A stretch of DNA of 64,000 nt from Rhodopseudomonas palustris (GCF_034479375.1 NZ_CP140155.1:3882501-3946500), one strand, 5' to 3'. Positions 42,870 to 53,355 are shown, numbered from the stretch's first letter. Translations and numbers: made by a program. The notes: generated by a model from the letters alone, not told the origin.

Positions 42870-44014
42870 GATGCGCGCGCGAGCTGCCGGGCGAGGAAAT
42901 CGCGAACCGGCGCCGGCTCGACATCGTTGGCGATCACGGCGTGGCCGATCCCTTCCATCAGGATGAAGGTGAGCCGGCCGCGCTTCACCTTCTTGTCCTG
43001 CGCCATCAGCGCCAGCAGCGCATCGGCATCGGCCAGTCCCTCCTGCGCGAAGCCGGCGATGTCCTGCAGCCGGGTCGGCAGGCCGACATCGGCGAGATGA
43101 CGCTGCAGCCGGATGGCGTCGGCCTCGGGCATCATGCCGCGTTCGGCGGAGAACCGCGCCGCCAGCACCATGCCGATCGCCACGCCCTCGCCGTGGAACA
43201 GCCGGTCGGAGAAGCCGGTCGCGGCCTCAAGCGCATGGCCGAAGGTGTGGCCGAGATTGAGCAGCGCGCGCTCGCCGTTTTCGCGCTCGTCGCGCGCCAC
43301 GATCGCCGCCTTGGCCCGGCACGAGGTGGCGATGGCGTGCTCGCGCGCCGGGCCGCCGCCGACGATCTCGGCGTGGTTGGCCTCGAGCCAGGCGAAGAAC
43401 GCCTCGTCGCCGAGCGCGCCGTATTTCGCCACTTCGGCATAGCCGGCGCGGAACTGCCGCGGCGACAGCGTGTCGAGCACCGCGGTGTCGGCGATCACCA
43501 GAACGGGTTGATGAAACGCGCCGAGCAGGTTCTTGCCCTGCGGCGAGTTGATGCCGGTCTTGCCGCCGACCGAGGAATCGACCTGCGCCAGCAGCGAGGT
43601 CGGCACCTGCACGAAATCGACGCCGCGGCGCAGGATCGAGGCCGCGAAGCCGGCGAGATCGCCGACCACGCCGCCGCCGAGCGCGATCACCAAATCGTTG
43701 CGCTCGATCTTCGCGGCGATCAGCGCCTCGCTGACCTCCGCCAGCCCCGCATAGGTCTTGGAGCTTTCGCCCTCGCCGACGACGATGCGTTGATGGGCGA
43801 CGCCGGCCGCATCCAGCACCGCTTCGGTCTTCGCCAGCCAGTGCTGCGCCACGGTGCGATCGGTGACGATCGCGGTGCGCGCGCCGGGCCGCAGCTTCGC
43901 GATCCGCTCGCCGAGCGTGCCGAGCACGTTGCGGCCGATCACGATGTCATAGGCGCGGTCGCCGAGCGCGACCTCGACATTGATCGGAGCGGAATGATTC
44001 AGCGGCGCAGTCAT
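42866..44014 (-). CDS. aroB: 3-dehydroquinate synthase
   Basis: A 382-aa NAD- and metal-dependent enzyme of the shikimate pathway that cyclises DAHP to 3-dehydroquinate. Blocks visible are VGEGESSKTYAGL, the cofactor site GGGVVGDLAGFAASILRRG (about 111-129), PTSLLAQVDSSVGGKTGIN (about 135-153) and the metal-binding His in LNLGHTFGHALEAATGF (about 253-269). Start and stop overlap with aroK and the corC gene by ATGA and GTGA. Confidence 0.96.
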   Translation of the reverse strand: MTAPLNHSAPINVEVALGDRAYDIVIGRNVLGTLGERIAKLRPGARTAIVTDRTVAQHWLAKTEAVLDAAGVAHQRIVVGEGESSKTYAGLAEVSEALIAAKIERNDLVIALGGGVVGDLAGFAASILRRGVDFVQVPTSLLAQVDSSVGGKTGINSPQGKNLLGAFHQPVLVIADTAVLDTLSPRQFRAGYAEVAKYGALGDEAFFAWLEANHAEIVGGGPAREHAIATSCRAKAAIVARDERENGERALLNLGHTFGHALEAATGFSDRLFHGEGVAIGMVLAARFSAERGMMPEADAIRLQRHLADVGLPTRLQDIAGFAQEGLADADALLALMAQDKKVKRGRLTFILMEGIGHAVIANDVEPAPVRDFLARQLARAS

Positions 44015-44625
44015 GGTGTCTCGCTCAGGGTTGGGGCGGGGGCGCTGCAGAGATAGTCGTGCAGCGCGGCAACGCATTCGTCGACGATTTTCTCGTGCGG
44101 CACATCGCGCGACGCGATCGTCAGATCGGCGCCACGATACACCGGATAGCGCTCGTCGATCAGCCGGGCGATGGTTCCGGCCGGATCGGGCGTCTGCAGC
44201 AGCGGCCGGTCGGCGCGGCGCTTGACCCGGCGCAGGATGACGTCGGCCTCGGCTTCGAGCCACATCGAGATCGCCTTGTCGCGGATCCGCTCGCGGGTCT
44301 CCTCGCGCATGAACGCGCCGCCGCCGGTCGCCAGCACCTTGGGCCCGCCGTCGAGCAGCCGCGCGATCACCCGGGCCTCGCCGTCGCGGAAATGCGGCTC
44401 GCCATGGGTTTCGAAGATCTCCGGAATCGTCATCGCGGCGGCGTGCTCGATCTCGGTGTCGGCGTCGAGAAACGGCAGCCCGAGCCGCAGCGCCAGCCGG
44501 CGGCCGACGGTCGACTTGCCGGCGCCCATCATGCCGATGAGCACGACCGGGCGCTGGCCCAGCGCCGCGACGATCTCGGCTTCCTGGGACCTGGCGGCGG
44601 CGGCCGTCGGTGCGGTTTCAGACAT
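44011..44625 (-). CDS. aroK: Shikimate kinase
   Basis: A 204-aa P-loop kinase that phosphorylates shikimate at the 3-position. It has Walker A GMMGAGKST (about 31-39), the shikimate-binding DADTEIE (about 55-61) and TGGGAFM (about 100-106). First gene of the aroK-aroB-corC operon; the stop overlaps the aroB ATG. The ATG at 44625 is preceded by an A/G-rich region; a longer frame to 44754 overlaps the promoter of the plus-strand gene. Confidence 0.95.
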   Translation of the reverse strand: MSETAPTAAAARSQEAEIVAALGQRPVVLIGMMGAGKSTVGRRLALRLGLPFLDADTEIEHAAAMTIPEIFETHGEPHFRDGEARVIARLLDGGPKVLATGGGAFMREETRERIRDKAISMWLEAEADVILRRVKRRADRPLLQTPDPAGTIARLIDERYPVYRGADLTIASRDVPHEKIVDECVAALHDYLCSAPAPTLSETP

Positions 44626-44803
44626 AGTCGTATCACCCGTGGGCTTGGGCGCCGGATCTCTGGGCTCGGAACGGCCAGCTATACTACTGCGGTTGCTGCG
44701 GTTGCCAGAGTCTCTTGCCACGCGCGGGCGAACATGGTCATCGTCGGCCGTCATCCAGCAATTGCGCCGGCAATCGCCGTTCCACCGCCGCCGAGATCAG
44801 CGA

Positions 44804-44950
44804 ATGCCTACCTTGTTCCGCTTTTTGTCGGTCGTCGCGGTGATCGGCGGCCTGATCTACGGGGCCATCTTCGCACTCGCCAACTTCACCAGCCCGAAAC
44901 CGCGGGAAATCACCGTGGTGGTGCCGCAGGACAAATTTCTCAAGAAATAG
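44804..44950 (+). CDS. Small membrane protein upstream of xerD
   Basis: A 48-aa protein with one membrane helix (about 5-24, FRFLSVVAVIGGLIYGAIFALANF) and a short charged tail KPREITVVVPQDKFLKK. It is read in the frame that covers part of the aroK antisense shadow, but its own ATG at 44804 and hydrophobic content make it a real gene; similar peptides with a PKPREI motif occur at this place in related genomes, often misnamed as histidine kinase. It ends 16 bp before xerD and may be co-translated. Function unknown. Confidence 0.75.
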   Translation: MPTLFRFLSVVAVIGGLIYGAIFALANFTSPKPREITVVVPQDKFLKK

Positions 44951-44966
44951 CCGGTAGGCTGGTCGC

Positions 44967-46004
44967 ATGCGAAAACCGCGAGCGAGATTCAGTCCTTCCG
45001 CCAGCGTCCCGGCCTCCGAGGCCGAACGGGACACCACGCCGCTGCGGCCCGCCTCCTATTCGGATGCCGGGCTGAGCGAGCTGTTTCTCGACATGATCGC
45101 CGCCGAACAGGGCGCTTCCGCCAATACCATCGACGCCTATCGCCGCGACCTCGCCGACCTCTCCCATTATCTCGGCCGCCGCCGCAAGAGCATCGCTTCC
45201 GCCGACACCGAGGCGCTGCGCGGCTATCTGGCCGATCTGGATACCCGCGGCTTCGCCTCGTCGAGCGTGGCCCGGCGGCTGTCGGCGCTGCGGCATCTGT
45301 TTCGATTCCTGCTGAGCGAGCGCATCCGGGTCGACGATCCGGCGGCGATCCTGGCCGGGCCGAAGCGTGGCCGCGGCCTGCCGAAAGTGCTGTCGATCGC
45401 CGATGTCGACCGCCTGCTGTCCTGCGCGCGGCAGGAGGCCGACGCCGCGGAGGGCCCGGCGGGACTTCGCGCCGCACGGCTGTATTGCCTGCTGGAAGTG
45501 CTGTACGCGACCGGGCTGCGGGTCTCCGAGCTGGTGTCGCTGCCGCGGACGGCGGCGCGGGGCGATGCCCGGATGATCGTGGTCCGCGGCAAGGGCGACA
45601 AGGAGCGGCTGGTGCCGCTCAATTCCAGCGCCAAGCAGGCGATGACGCGTTATCTCGCGACCGCCGCAGCCGCGGAGAAGGCTGCGGCGGGCAACAAGAA
45701 GGCCGCCGCCGTTTCGAAATGGCTGTTTCCGTCGTTCGGCGAGAGCGGCCATCTGACCCGGCAGCATTTCGGCCGCGACCTCAAGGAACTCGCCATGCGC
45801 GCCGGGCTGCCGCCGCGGCTGGTCAGCCCGCACGTGCTGCGCCACGCCTTCGCCAGCCATCTGCTGCACAACGGCGCCGATCTGCGGATCGTGCAGACGC
45901 TGCTCGGCCACAGCGACATCTCGACCACGCAGATCTACACCCATGTGGTCGAGGACCGGCTGAAAAGCCTGGTGCGCGACCTGCATCCGCTGGCGGAGGG
46001 CTGA
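44967..46004 (+). CDS. xerD: Site-specific tyrosine recombinase XerD
   Basis: A 345-aa recombinase that, with XerC, resolves chromosome dimers at dif. It has the N-terminal SAM-like core-binding domain (LFLDMIAAEQGASANTIDAYRRDL, about 32-56) and the catalytic domain with Arg in YATGLRVSELVSLP (about 180-193), Lys in RGKGDKERLVPL, His-x-x-Arg in HVLRHAFASHLLH (about 289-301), His in LGHSDISTTQ and the nucleophile Tyr in IYTHV. The first 28 residues are an extra disordered stretch. Not a sign of an integrated element: it is the housekeeping gene, before accA. Confidence 0.93.
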   Translation: MRKPRARFSPSASVPASEAERDTTPLRPASYSDAGLSELFLDMIAAEQGASANTIDAYRRDLADLSHYLGRRRKSIASADTEALRGYLADLDTRGFASSSVARRLSALRHLFRFLLSERIRVDDPAAILAGPKRGRGLPKVLSIADVDRLLSCARQEADAAEGPAGLRAARLYCLLEVLYATGLRVSELVSLPRTAARGDARMIVVRGKGDKERLVPLNSSAKQAMTRYLATAAAAEKAAAGNKKAAAVSKWLFPSFGESGHLTRQHFGRDLKELAMRAGLPPRLVSPHVLRHAFASHLLHNGADLRIVQTLLGHSDISTTQIYTHVVEDRLKSLVRDLHPLAEG

Positions 46005-46163
46005 GGCCGGCGCGCCATACCGCAGCAGGCTTGCAACCGGCGGCGCCTGATTCTTTTGCCTAAGCCGCCGGCCGGCCCAGCCGCTTGACTTGATGCGCGT
46101 TCGGCTGGAAAAGCCGGAGCCGGGCCGATGTCGGCCGCCGCAGCCCTCCCCATGTCCCTGGTC

Positions 46164-47126
46164 ATGTCCGAGCCCATGCGCAGCTATCTCGACTTCGAAA
46201 AGCCGGTCGCGGAACTGGATTCCAAGATCGACGAATTGCGCGCGCTGGCGGCGTCCGGCAGCGACATCCACGAGGAAGTCGCCAAGATCGAGGAAAAGGC
46301 CGTCCAGGCGCTCAACGAGCTGTATGCGACGTTGACACCTTGGCAGAAGACCCAGGTGGCGCGGCATCCGCAGCGGCCGCATTGCGTCGATTACATCGAA
46401 GCACTGATCACCGAATTCACGCCTCTGGCCGGCGACCGCAAATTCGGCGAGGACGAGGCGCTGATCGGCGGCTTCGGCCGGTTCCGCGGCGAGAGCATCT
46501 GCGTGATCGGTCAGGAGAAGGGCTCCTCGACCGAGACCCGCCTCAAGCACAATTTCGGCATGGCGCGGCCCGAAGGCTACCGCAAGGCGGTCCGGCTGAT
46601 GGAAATGGCCGACCGCTTCGGCATTCCGGTGCTGTCGCTGGTCGACACCGCCGGCGCCTATCCGGGCATCGGCGCCGAGGAGCGCGGCCAGGCCGAGGCG
46701 ATCGCGCGCTCGACCGACGCCTGCCTGTCGCTCGGCGTGCCGAATGTCGCCGTGGTGATCGGCGAAGGCGGCTCCGGCGGCGCGATCGCGATCGCCACCG
46801 CCAACAAGGTGCTGATGCTCGAACACGCGATCTACAGCGTGATCTCGCCCGAAGCCGCCTCCTCGATCCTGTGGCGCGACGGCACCAAGGCGCAGGAAGC
46901 CGCCAATTCGATGAAGATCACCGCGCAGGATCTGCTGCGGTTCGGGGTGATCGACCAGATCCTGTCCGAGCCGAAGGGTGGCGCCCACCGCGACCCGGCG
47001 GCAATGATCGCCACCACCGGCGACGCCATCGCGGCGGCCTTCGCCGAACTCGGCGGCCTCGATCCCAGCGCGGTCCGCACCAAGCGCCGGCAGAAATTCC
47101 TGGAAATCGGCCGCAGGCTCGGCTGA
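46164..47126 (+). CDS. accA: Acetyl-CoA carboxylase carboxyltransferase subunit alpha
   Basis: A 320-aa subunit that, with AccD, moves a carboxyl group from biotin carboxyl carrier protein to acetyl-CoA, giving malonyl-CoA for fatty acid synthesis. Visible blocks: [43 protein letters not shown] (about 163-184, CoA-binding glycines), [17 protein letters not shown] and [12 protein letters not shown]. The ATG at 46164 matches the family length; in-frame ATG codons at 46128 and 46152 are possible. Confidence 0.95.
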   Translation: MSEPMRSYLDFEKPVAELDSKIDELRALAASGSDIHEEVAKIEEKAVQALNELYATLTPWQKTQVARHPQRPHCVDYIEALITEFTPLAGDRKFGEDEALIGGFGRFRGESICVIGQEKGSSTETRLKHNFGMARPEGYRKAVRLMEMADRFGIPVLSLVDTAGAYPGIGAEERGQAEAIARSTDACLSLGVPNVAVVIGEGGSGGAIAIATANKVLMLEHAIYSVISPEAASSILWRDGTKAQEAANSMKITAQDLLRFGVIDQILSEPKGGAHRDPAAMIATTGDAIAAAFAELGGLDPSAVRTKRRQKFLEIGRRLG

Positions 47127-47484
47127 CCCGCGGCGCCGCGCCATTGCGGGTTTGCTAACCATCCCGTCGGCCAGCCCCCGATTTCGTCCGCCCGGCCGCA
47201 GTTTCGCCGCGGGGACGCAATTCAGTGTTCCTTGACCACGTTCGACGCGGGACCCGTGCGGCCAGCCGCCCGGCTTGCGAGGGCGGGGGCTTAAGGATAA
47301 TCTTTCGTGAGTGCAGGATGCGCCGTGTCGAGGCGAAAACCTCCTGCGCTTCTTGGTAAATTCGAGCGACACAATTCGACCCAATGGGCCGGAGGGATCG
47401 CGTCGGAGCGACGGACTGAGCTGCTCACGGATTGAGCCGATCAATGTGGGGTGCAGGTTTGCCGGTCGTCTGGGGAGCTTCGCT
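47127..47484. other. Intergenic region between accA and the L,D-transpeptidase
   Basis: 358 bp with no gene or repeat that I can support; presumably the promoter of the transpeptidase gene. An open frame in phase with the downstream gene starts at 47311 but has no signal peptide at its start. Confidence 0.45.
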
Positions 47485-48942
47485 GTGACGAGAACTCCGC
47501 TGCTGCGCGCGCTGCTGGCCTCCGCCGCGATCGCCGCGAGCGCCGTGCTGGCCGGCTGCAACGGCGACCAGATGTCGCTCGCCAGAAACGCCAAGGCCAA
47601 CCAGCCGGTGTCGCCCAAGCTGGTCGCCGCGATGCAGGACAAGAACATGGACCTGCAGTCGCCGATCCTGGTGCGGCTGTTCAAGCAGGAAGCCGAGCTC
47701 GAGGTCTGGAAGCAGGACCGCAGCGGCGTGTTCGCGCTGCTCAAGACCTACCCGATCTGCCGCTGGTCCGGCGATCTCGGCCCGAAGATCCGCGAGGGCG
47801 ACCGCCAGGCGCCGGAAGGGTTCTATTCGATCTCGCCCGGCCAGATGAATCCGCAATCGTCCTATTACCTGTCGTTCAACACCGGCTATCCGAACGCGTT
47901 CGACAAGTCGCTGGGCCGCACCGGCTCCCAACTTATGGTGCACGGCGATTGTTCGTCGCGCGGCTGCTACGCGATGACCGACGAGCAGATCGCCGAGATC
48001 TACGCGCTGGGGCGGGAATCGTTCTTCGGCGGCCAGCGCGCGTTCCAGCTCCAGGCCTATCCGTTCAAGATGACGCCGGCGAACTTCGCCAAGCATCGCA
48101 ACAATCCGAACATGGCGTTCTGGAAGATGCTGAAGGTCGGCAACGACCATTTCGAGGTGACACGGCAGGAGCCCAAGGTCGACTTCTGCGAACAGAAATA
48201 CGTGTTCGACGCCGCGCCCCCGCCCGGCTCCACCAGGCCGCTGGCATTCAATGCGTCCGCCAAATGCCCGGCCTATACGGTCCCCGCCGACATCGCCGAC
48301 GCGGTGCGCGAAAAGGACCACAAGGACCAGACCAAGCTCGCCGAACTGATCTCGAAGGGGACGCCGGTGGCGCGGCTGCGCACCGGGATCGACGGCGGCA
48401 TGCATCAGGTGTTCGCCTCGAAGATCCCCGACGCTTCGACCGGCCTTTCCGAAGCCGACGAGAGCCCGGTATCGCTGGCGATGGAGCGTGCACCCGGCAC
48501 CATCCCGCCGACGGTGAATCCGCCGCGGCCGTCCGACAATCTGCTGCAGAACGCGCCCGAGACGACGACCGTGGCCGCGACCTCTGCGCCGACGACACCG
48601 CGCGTCGCCTCGGCGGCGAAGGACGATATCGGCGGCCTGCTGTCCGGCCTGTCGCGCCGGGTCGGCAGCGGCGAGACCACCGCATCGACCGCATCGCCGC
48701 CGTCCTCGCCGCCGCAGGTGATCACCGCGCGGCGCAACGAAACCACACCCGCGCCGCCGCGGCCGCAGGCGGCCGTGCCGAGGTCGAGCGAGACCAAACA
48801 GGCCACCGGCCGGCCGCCGCTCAAGCCGTCGGTCGACACCAGCGCGACCGCAACCCGGCCGTCATCGACCGGCACGATCACCGGTGCCGCACCCGTCGTG
48901 TCGTCGAATAATTTCGACAGCCGGTTCTCGGCGTTCCGCTGA
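47485..48942 (+). CDS. L,D-transpeptidase family protein (YafK-like), lipoprotein
   Basis: A 485-aa exported protein. The GTG at 47485 has GGGGAG 8 nt upstream, and a short signal ends in the lipobox LAGC (residues about 20-28). The YkuD catalytic domain lies at about 60-240 with the nucleophile in the HGDCSSRGCYAMTD segment (His, Cys, Gly, Cys order), as in murein L,D-transpeptidases and the YafK amidase group. The C-terminal half (about 300-485) is a long Pro/Ala/Thr-rich, likely disordered tail ending in FDSRFSAFR. It acts on peptidoglycan cross-links or on lipoprotein attachment. Confidence 0.85.
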   Translation: MTRTPLLRALLASAAIAASAVLAGCNGDQMSLARNAKANQPVSPKLVAAMQDKNMDLQSPILVRLFKQEAELEVWKQDRSGVFALLKTYPICRWSGDLGPKIREGDRQAPEGFYSISPGQMNPQSSYYLSFNTGYPNAFDKSLGRTGSQLMVHGDCSSRGCYAMTDEQIAEIYALGRESFFGGQRAFQLQAYPFKMTPANFAKHRNNPNMAFWKMLKVGNDHFEVTRQEPKVDFCEQKYVFDAAPPPGSTRPLAFNASAKCPAYTVPADIADAVREKDHKDQTKLAELISKGTPVARLRTGIDGGMHQVFASKIPDASTGLSEADESPVSLAMERAPGTIPPTVNPPRPSDNLLQNAPETTTVAATSAPTTPRVASAAKDDIGGLLSGLSRRVGSGETTASTASPPSSPPQVITARRNETTPAPPRPQAAVPRSSETKQATGRPPLKPSVDTSATATRPSSTGTITGAAPVVSSNNFDSRFSAFR

Positions 48943-48995
48943 GGCGGACCTCACGCTTCACCCGCCGGCCGAGGATCGGCAACACCCACCACCAT

Positions 48996-49098
48996 CGTCA
49001 TTCCGGGGCGCGAGCGTCAGCTCGCGAACCCGGAATCTCGCGTCGCGAACAACCTCTGGATTCCGGGTTCGCGCCTGACGGCGCGCCCCGGAATGACG
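48996..49098. repeat. Palindromic intergenic repeat, family C (copy 2)
   Basis: About 103 bp, same ends and arms as the copy at 17112-17209, with GAGCGTCAGCTCGCGAACCCGG and CCGGGTTCGCGCCTGACGGC as the varied inner parts. In the convergent gap before secA. Confidence 0.9.
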
Positions 49099-49162
49099 AC
49101 CTGATGGGCCGCCCTCTCGGTGGCGACATCGTCACGACTCGGATTCTGCGGTCCTCAGACGC

Positions 49163-49188
49163 AAAATGCCCGGCGCAAGCCGGGCATT
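49163..49188 (-). terminator. Intrinsic terminator of secA
   Basis: Read on the minus strand, AATGCCCGGC hairpin with a 4-nt loop and a following T-rich stretch (AAAA at 49163-49166 on the plus strand), about 30 bp after the secA stop. Confidence 0.88.
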
Positions 49189-49219
49189 GCTGCGATTCGA
49201 TGAACCGAGGTCGACGCGC

Positions 49220-52060
49220 TTACGCGTACCTGCCGTGGCAGTGCTTGTACTTCTTGCCGGAGCCGCACGGGCAGTCCTCGTTGCGGCCGACCTTGCCCCA
49301 GGTCTCGGGGCGGTTCGGGTCGCGGGCGGTCTTGTCGGCGGTGTCGGCCGGCGCCAGCGAGACATTGGCGAACGCCATTTCGTCTTCGCCGGTGTTGGGG
49401 TCCATTTTGTGGACCTCCATCGGCGGCAGCTCCTGAGGCTGCTCCGGCGGGATGATCTCGACCCGCATCAGTTGCGCGGTCACCGCCTCGCGCAGATGCG
49501 CGCTCATCTCCTGGAAGAGGTTGAACGCCTCCGACTTGTATTCCTGCAGCGGGTCGCGCTGGCCGTAGCCACGCAGGCCGATCACCTGACGCAGATGATC
49601 CAGCATCACCAGATGCTCGCGCCACAGATGATCGAGCGTCTGCAGCAGGATGCTCTTCTCGGCGTAGCGCATGACGTCGGGGCCCCATTGCGCCACCTTC
49701 GCCGCCATGTGCTCGTCGAACACCTTCTCGAGCCGCGTCAGCAGCTCTTCGTCGGCGATGCCTTCTTCCTTGGCCCATTCGTCGACCGGAATATCGAGGC
49801 CGACGACGCGGTTCAGCTCTTCCTTGAGGCCGGCGACATCCCACTGCTCGGCATAAGCGTGCTCGGGCACGTGCTTGCTGACCAGATCCTCGATGAAGGT
49901 GTGGCGCATGTCGGTGACGGTCTCGACCACGCTCTCTTCCTTCATCAGGTCGATGCGCTGATCGAAGATCACCTTGCGCTGATCGTTCTGGACGTCGTCG
50001 AACTTCAGCAGGTTCTTGCGGATGTCGAAGTTGCGCGCCTCGACCTTCTGCTGCGCCTTCTCCAGCGCCTTGTTGATCCAAGGATGGATGATCGCCTCGC
50101 CTTCCTTCAGGCCGAGCCGGGTCAGCATGGTGTCGAGCTTGCCGGAGCCGAAGATCCGCATCAGATCATCGTCCAGCGACAGGAAGAATTTGGAGCGGCC
50201 GGGGTCGCCCTGACGGCCGGAGCGGCCGCGGAGCTGGTTGTCGATGCGGCGGCTCTCGTGGCGCTCCGAGCCGATGATGTAGAGGCCGCCGGGGCGCTTG
50301 ACGGTCCTGGCCGGCTTGTTGCCCTTGGCCGGCTCGATCTCGATCTCGTCCTCGGCGTTCAGCACGATCTCGCGGAAGCGCTCGATATCGGCCTTGATCT
50401 GCTCGATCTTGGCGGCCTTCTCGGCCTCGTCGGTGATGCCCGCGGTCTCCTGCGGCACCCGCATTTCCAGCGAGCCGCCGAGTTTGATGTCGGTGCCGCG
50501 GCCGGCCATGTTGGTGGCGATGGTAATCGCGCCCGGCACGCCGGCCTCGGCGACGATGTAGGCTTCCTGCTCGTGGAAGCGCGCGTTCAGCACCGCGAAC
50601 AGCTTGGCGGGCTTGCCGGCGCGGGCCGCCGCATAGAGCTTCTCCAGCGCCTTCGGATCGCCGAAATCGATCTGCTTGTAGCCGTTCTTCAGCAGGAAAT
50701 CGGCGAGCAGCTCGGACTTCTCGATCGACGCGGTGCCCACCAGGACGGGCTGCAGCCGCTTGTTGGCGCGCTCGACCTCGGCGAGGATCGCGGCGTATTT
50801 CTCCGCCTGCGTGCGATACACCTCGTCGTCCTCGTCGAGACGCGAGATCGGCAGGTTGGTCGGGATCTCGACCACTTCGAGCTTGTAGATGTCGTAGAAT
50901 TCGTCGGCTTCGGTCGCAGCCGTGCCGGTCATGCCGGCGAGCTTGCCGTACATCCGGAAGTAGTTCTGGAACGTGATCGAGGCCAGCGTCTGGTTTTCCG
51001 GCTGGACCGTGACGTGCTCCTTGGCTTCCAGCGCCTGGTGCAGGCCTTCCGAATAGCGCCGGCCCTGCATCATGCGGCCGGTGAATTCGTCGATGATCAC
51101 CACCTCGTCGTTGCGGACGATGTAGTCCTTGTCGCGCTGGAACAGGGTGTGCGCGCGCAGCGCCTGGTTGATGTGGTGCACCACCGAGACGTTCTCGATG
51201 TCGTACAGCGACTCGCCCTTGAGCTGGCCGGCGTCGCCGAGCAGCTTTTCGATCTTCTCCATGCCGGCTTCGGTCAGCGCCACCGAGCGCTGCTTCTCGT
51301 CGATGTCGTAGTCCGACTTGTCGAGGCTCGGAATGAAGGTGTCGATGGTGTTGTAGAATTCGGAGCGGTCGTCGAGCGGGCCGGAGATGATCAACGGGGT
51401 GCGGGCTTCGTCGATCAGGATCGAGTCGACTTCGTCGACGATGGCGAAGAAATGGCCGCGCTGGACCATGTCCTCGAGCCGATACTTCATGTTGTCGCGC
51501 AGATAATCGAAGCCGTATTCGTTGTTGGTGCCGTAGGTGATGTCGCAGGCATAGGCCCGCTGGCGCTCGCTGTCGTCGAGGCCGTGCACGATCACGCCGG
51601 TCGACATGCCGAGGAAAGTGTAGATCTGACCCATCCAGCCGGCGTCGCGGCTGGCGAGGTAGTCGTTGACGGTGACGACGTGGACGCCCTTGCCGGCCAG
51701 CGCGTTGAGATAACACGCCAGGGTGGCGACCAGCGTCTTGCCTTCGCCGGTCTTCATCTCGGCGATGTCGCCTTCGTGCAGCACCATGCCGCCGATCAAT
51801 TGCACGTCGAAATGGCGCTGGCCGAGGGTGCGCTTGGCGGCCTCCCGGACGGTGGCGAAGGCCGGGACCAGCAGGTCGTCCAGCGTCTTGCCGGCTTCGA
51901 GTTGGGCGCGGAAGTCGACGGTGCGGGCGCGCAGCGCCTCGTCCGACAGCGCCGCGACCTCCGGCTCCAGCGCGTTGATGGCGGTGACCCGAGCCTGATA
52001 GGCCTTGATCCTGCGATCGTTCGAAGAGCCGAAGAGTTTGCGGGCGAACGCGCCGATCAT
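49220..52060 (-). CDS. secA: Protein translocase ATPase SecA
   Basis: A 946-aa motor that drives preproteins through SecYEG. Blocks: Walker A MKTGEGKT (about 101-108), [19 protein letters not shown] (about 206-224), [23 protein letters not shown] (about 337-359), the second nucleotide-binding fold with [14 protein letters not shown] (about 506-519), the helical wing and scaffold domain, and the C-terminal zinc site [14 protein letters not shown] (SEC-C). Full length for alphaproteobacteria. ATG at 52060. The gap to the divergent parvulin gene is 342 bp. Confidence 0.97.
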   Translation of the reverse strand: MIGAFARKLFGSSNDRRIKAYQARVTAINALEPEVAALSDEALRARTVDFRAQLEAGKTLDDLLVPAFATVREAAKRTLGQRHFDVQLIGGMVLHEGDIAEMKTGEGKTLVATLACYLNALAGKGVHVVTVNDYLASRDAGWMGQIYTFLGMSTGVIVHGLDDSERQRAYACDITYGTNNEYGFDYLRDNMKYRLEDMVQRGHFFAIVDEVDSILIDEARTPLIISGPLDDRSEFYNTIDTFIPSLDKSDYDIDEKQRSVALTEAGMEKIEKLLGDAGQLKGESLYDIENVSVVHHINQALRAHTLFQRDKDYIVRNDEVVIIDEFTGRMMQGRRYSEGLHQALEAKEHVTVQPENQTLASITFQNYFRMYGKLAGMTGTAATEADEFYDIYKLEVVEIPTNLPISRLDEDDEVYRTQAEKYAAILAEVERANKRLQPVLVGTASIEKSELLADFLLKNGYKQIDFGDPKALEKLYAAARAGKPAKLFAVLNARFHEQEAYIVAEAGVPGAITIATNMAGRGTDIKLGGSLEMRVPQETAGITDEAEKAAKIEQIKADIERFREIVLNAEDEIEIEPAKGNKPARTVKRPGGLYIIGSERHESRRIDNQLRGRSGRQGDPGRSKFFLSLDDDLMRIFGSGKLDTMLTRLGLKEGEAIIHPWINKALEKAQQKVEARNFDIRKNLLKFDDVQNDQRKVIFDQRIDLMKEESVVETVTDMRHTFIEDLVSKHVPEHAYAEQWDVAGLKEELNRVVGLDIPVDEWAKEEGIADEELLTRLEKVFDEHMAAKVAQWGPDVMRYAEKSILLQTLDHLWREHLVMLDHLRQVIGLRGYGQRDPLQEYKSEAFNLFQEMSAHLREAVTAQLMRVEIIPPEQPQELPPMEVHKMDPNTGEDEMAFANVSLAPADTADKTARDPNRPETWGKVGRNEDCPCGSGKKYKHCHGRYA

Positions 52061-52402
52061 ACCAGCTTCCTGTCCTTGCGATGTGACTTCGCAGCCTGTG
52101 TGCCGTTCACTCGAGCCGCTATCAACTCATCGTGACGCCCAGCCACCTATCGGGATACAGGCGCGGGCGCGAAATGATTGGTCATCCAGCAATCCGAGGG
52201 CCGGCGGCGTGGCCAGGGCCGTCGGACGACCTTGATACCCGTGCCAGTGGCGGCAGAGATATGGCTGGGGTAGGGGGATGTCAACGCGCGGCCCGGTGAT
52301 GGAATTCATCATTTTGACAGAGTTTTCGCGTTGCCAAGGCTCCGTGATTGGGTGACTGTCCCGCCGCCCCCGACACCCCGGCTTTCAGAACAAGGATTTT
52401 CC
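52061..52402. other. Divergent intergenic region between secA and the parvulin gene
   Basis: 342 bp that must hold promoters for both genes. A TTGACA box is at 52314-52319 on the plus strand, but no good -10 follows at the right distance. No gene or palindromic repeat seen. Confidence 0.45.
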
Positions 52403-53323
52403 ATGACCCCTGCGTCACCCGCAGCCCGATCGGCCCTGCGCTCCGGCATCATCGGCGCGGCCGCGACCGGTTGTCTCGCTTTTGCGCTGCTCGCGAGCCC
52501 GATGGCGCGCGCCCAGGACGCCGACCCGGTGCTGGCAAAGGTGAACGGCGCCGAGATCCGTCAGAGCGACGTCGCGCTCGCCGAGGAAGAACTCGGCGCG
52601 AGCCTGGCGCAGATGGACCCGGCGACCAAGAAAGAGAACGTGCTGGCGTTCCTGATCGACATGAAGATCGTCGCCAAGGCCGCCGAAGACAAGAAGATCG
52701 CCGACCGCCCGGAATTCAAGAAGCGGCTCGACTTCGCCCGCAACCGCCTGCTGATGGACGATCTGCTCGGCGTTCAGGGCAAGGCCGCGACCACCGACGA
52801 GGCGATGAAGAAGGTCTATGAGGACGCCGCCAAGCAGATTTCCGGCGAGCAGGAAGTCCACGCCCGCCACATCCTGGTCGAGACCGAGGACGAGGCCAAG
52901 GCGGTCGCCGAGGAACTGAAGAAGGGCGCCGACTTCGCCGAGCTGGCGAAGAAGAAGTCGAAGGATCCGGGCGCCTCCGACGGCGGCGACCTCGGTTTCT
53001 TCACCAAGGACCAGATGGTGCCGGAATTCTCCGCGGTGGCATTTGCGCTGGAGCCCGGCAAGATCTCCGACCCGGTGAAGAGCCAGTTCGGCTGGCACAT
53101 CATCAAGGTCGAGGAGAAGCGCAACCGCAAGCCGCCTACCTTCGACCAGGTCAGGCCGCAGATCGAGCAGTACGTCACCCGCAAGGCGCAGTCGGACTAC
53201 GTCGCCCAGCTCCGCCAGGCCGCCAAGGTCGAGCGGCTCGACAAGCCGGCCGAGCCGGCCGCTGCCCCCGCCGACGCGGCGAAGCCCGCTGACCCCGCCG
53301 CCAAGGCGCCGGCGAAGAAGTAA
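52403..53323 (+). CDS. Peptidylprolyl isomerase, parvulin type (SurA/PrsA-like), exported
   Basis: A 306-aa periplasmic foldase. A signal peptide ends near MARAQ; the N-terminal chaperone helices follow (LAKVNGAEIRQSDVALAEEEL), then a rotamase domain at about 150-245 with the motif VHARHILVETEDEAKAV, KKSKDPGASDGGDLGFFTKDQMVPEF and FGWHIIKVEEKR, including the active-site His residues. The last 35 residues are Ala/Pro/Lys-rich. It helps fold outer-membrane and secreted proteins, consistent with its place next to secA. Confidence 0.93.
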   Translation: MTPASPAARSALRSGIIGAAATGCLAFALLASPMARAQDADPVLAKVNGAEIRQSDVALAEEELGASLAQMDPATKKENVLAFLIDMKIVAKAAEDKKIADRPEFKKRLDFARNRLLMDDLLGVQGKAATTDEAMKKVYEDAAKQISGEQEVHARHILVETEDEAKAVAEELKKGADFAELAKKKSKDPGASDGGDLGFFTKDQMVPEFSAVAFALEPGKISDPVKSQFGWHIIKVEEKRNRKPPTFDQVRPQIEQYVTRKAQSDYVAQLRQAAKVERLDKPAEPAAAPADAAKPADPAAKAPAKK

Positions 53324-53355
53324 GCTCCGCTTTCGGCAAAGTTCTGAACGATTTC

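Noticed and set aside
52314..52340. TTGACA box as the parvulin gene promoter
   Set aside because: There is no fitting -10 hexamer 16-18 bp downstream, so it is mentioned only in the region note.
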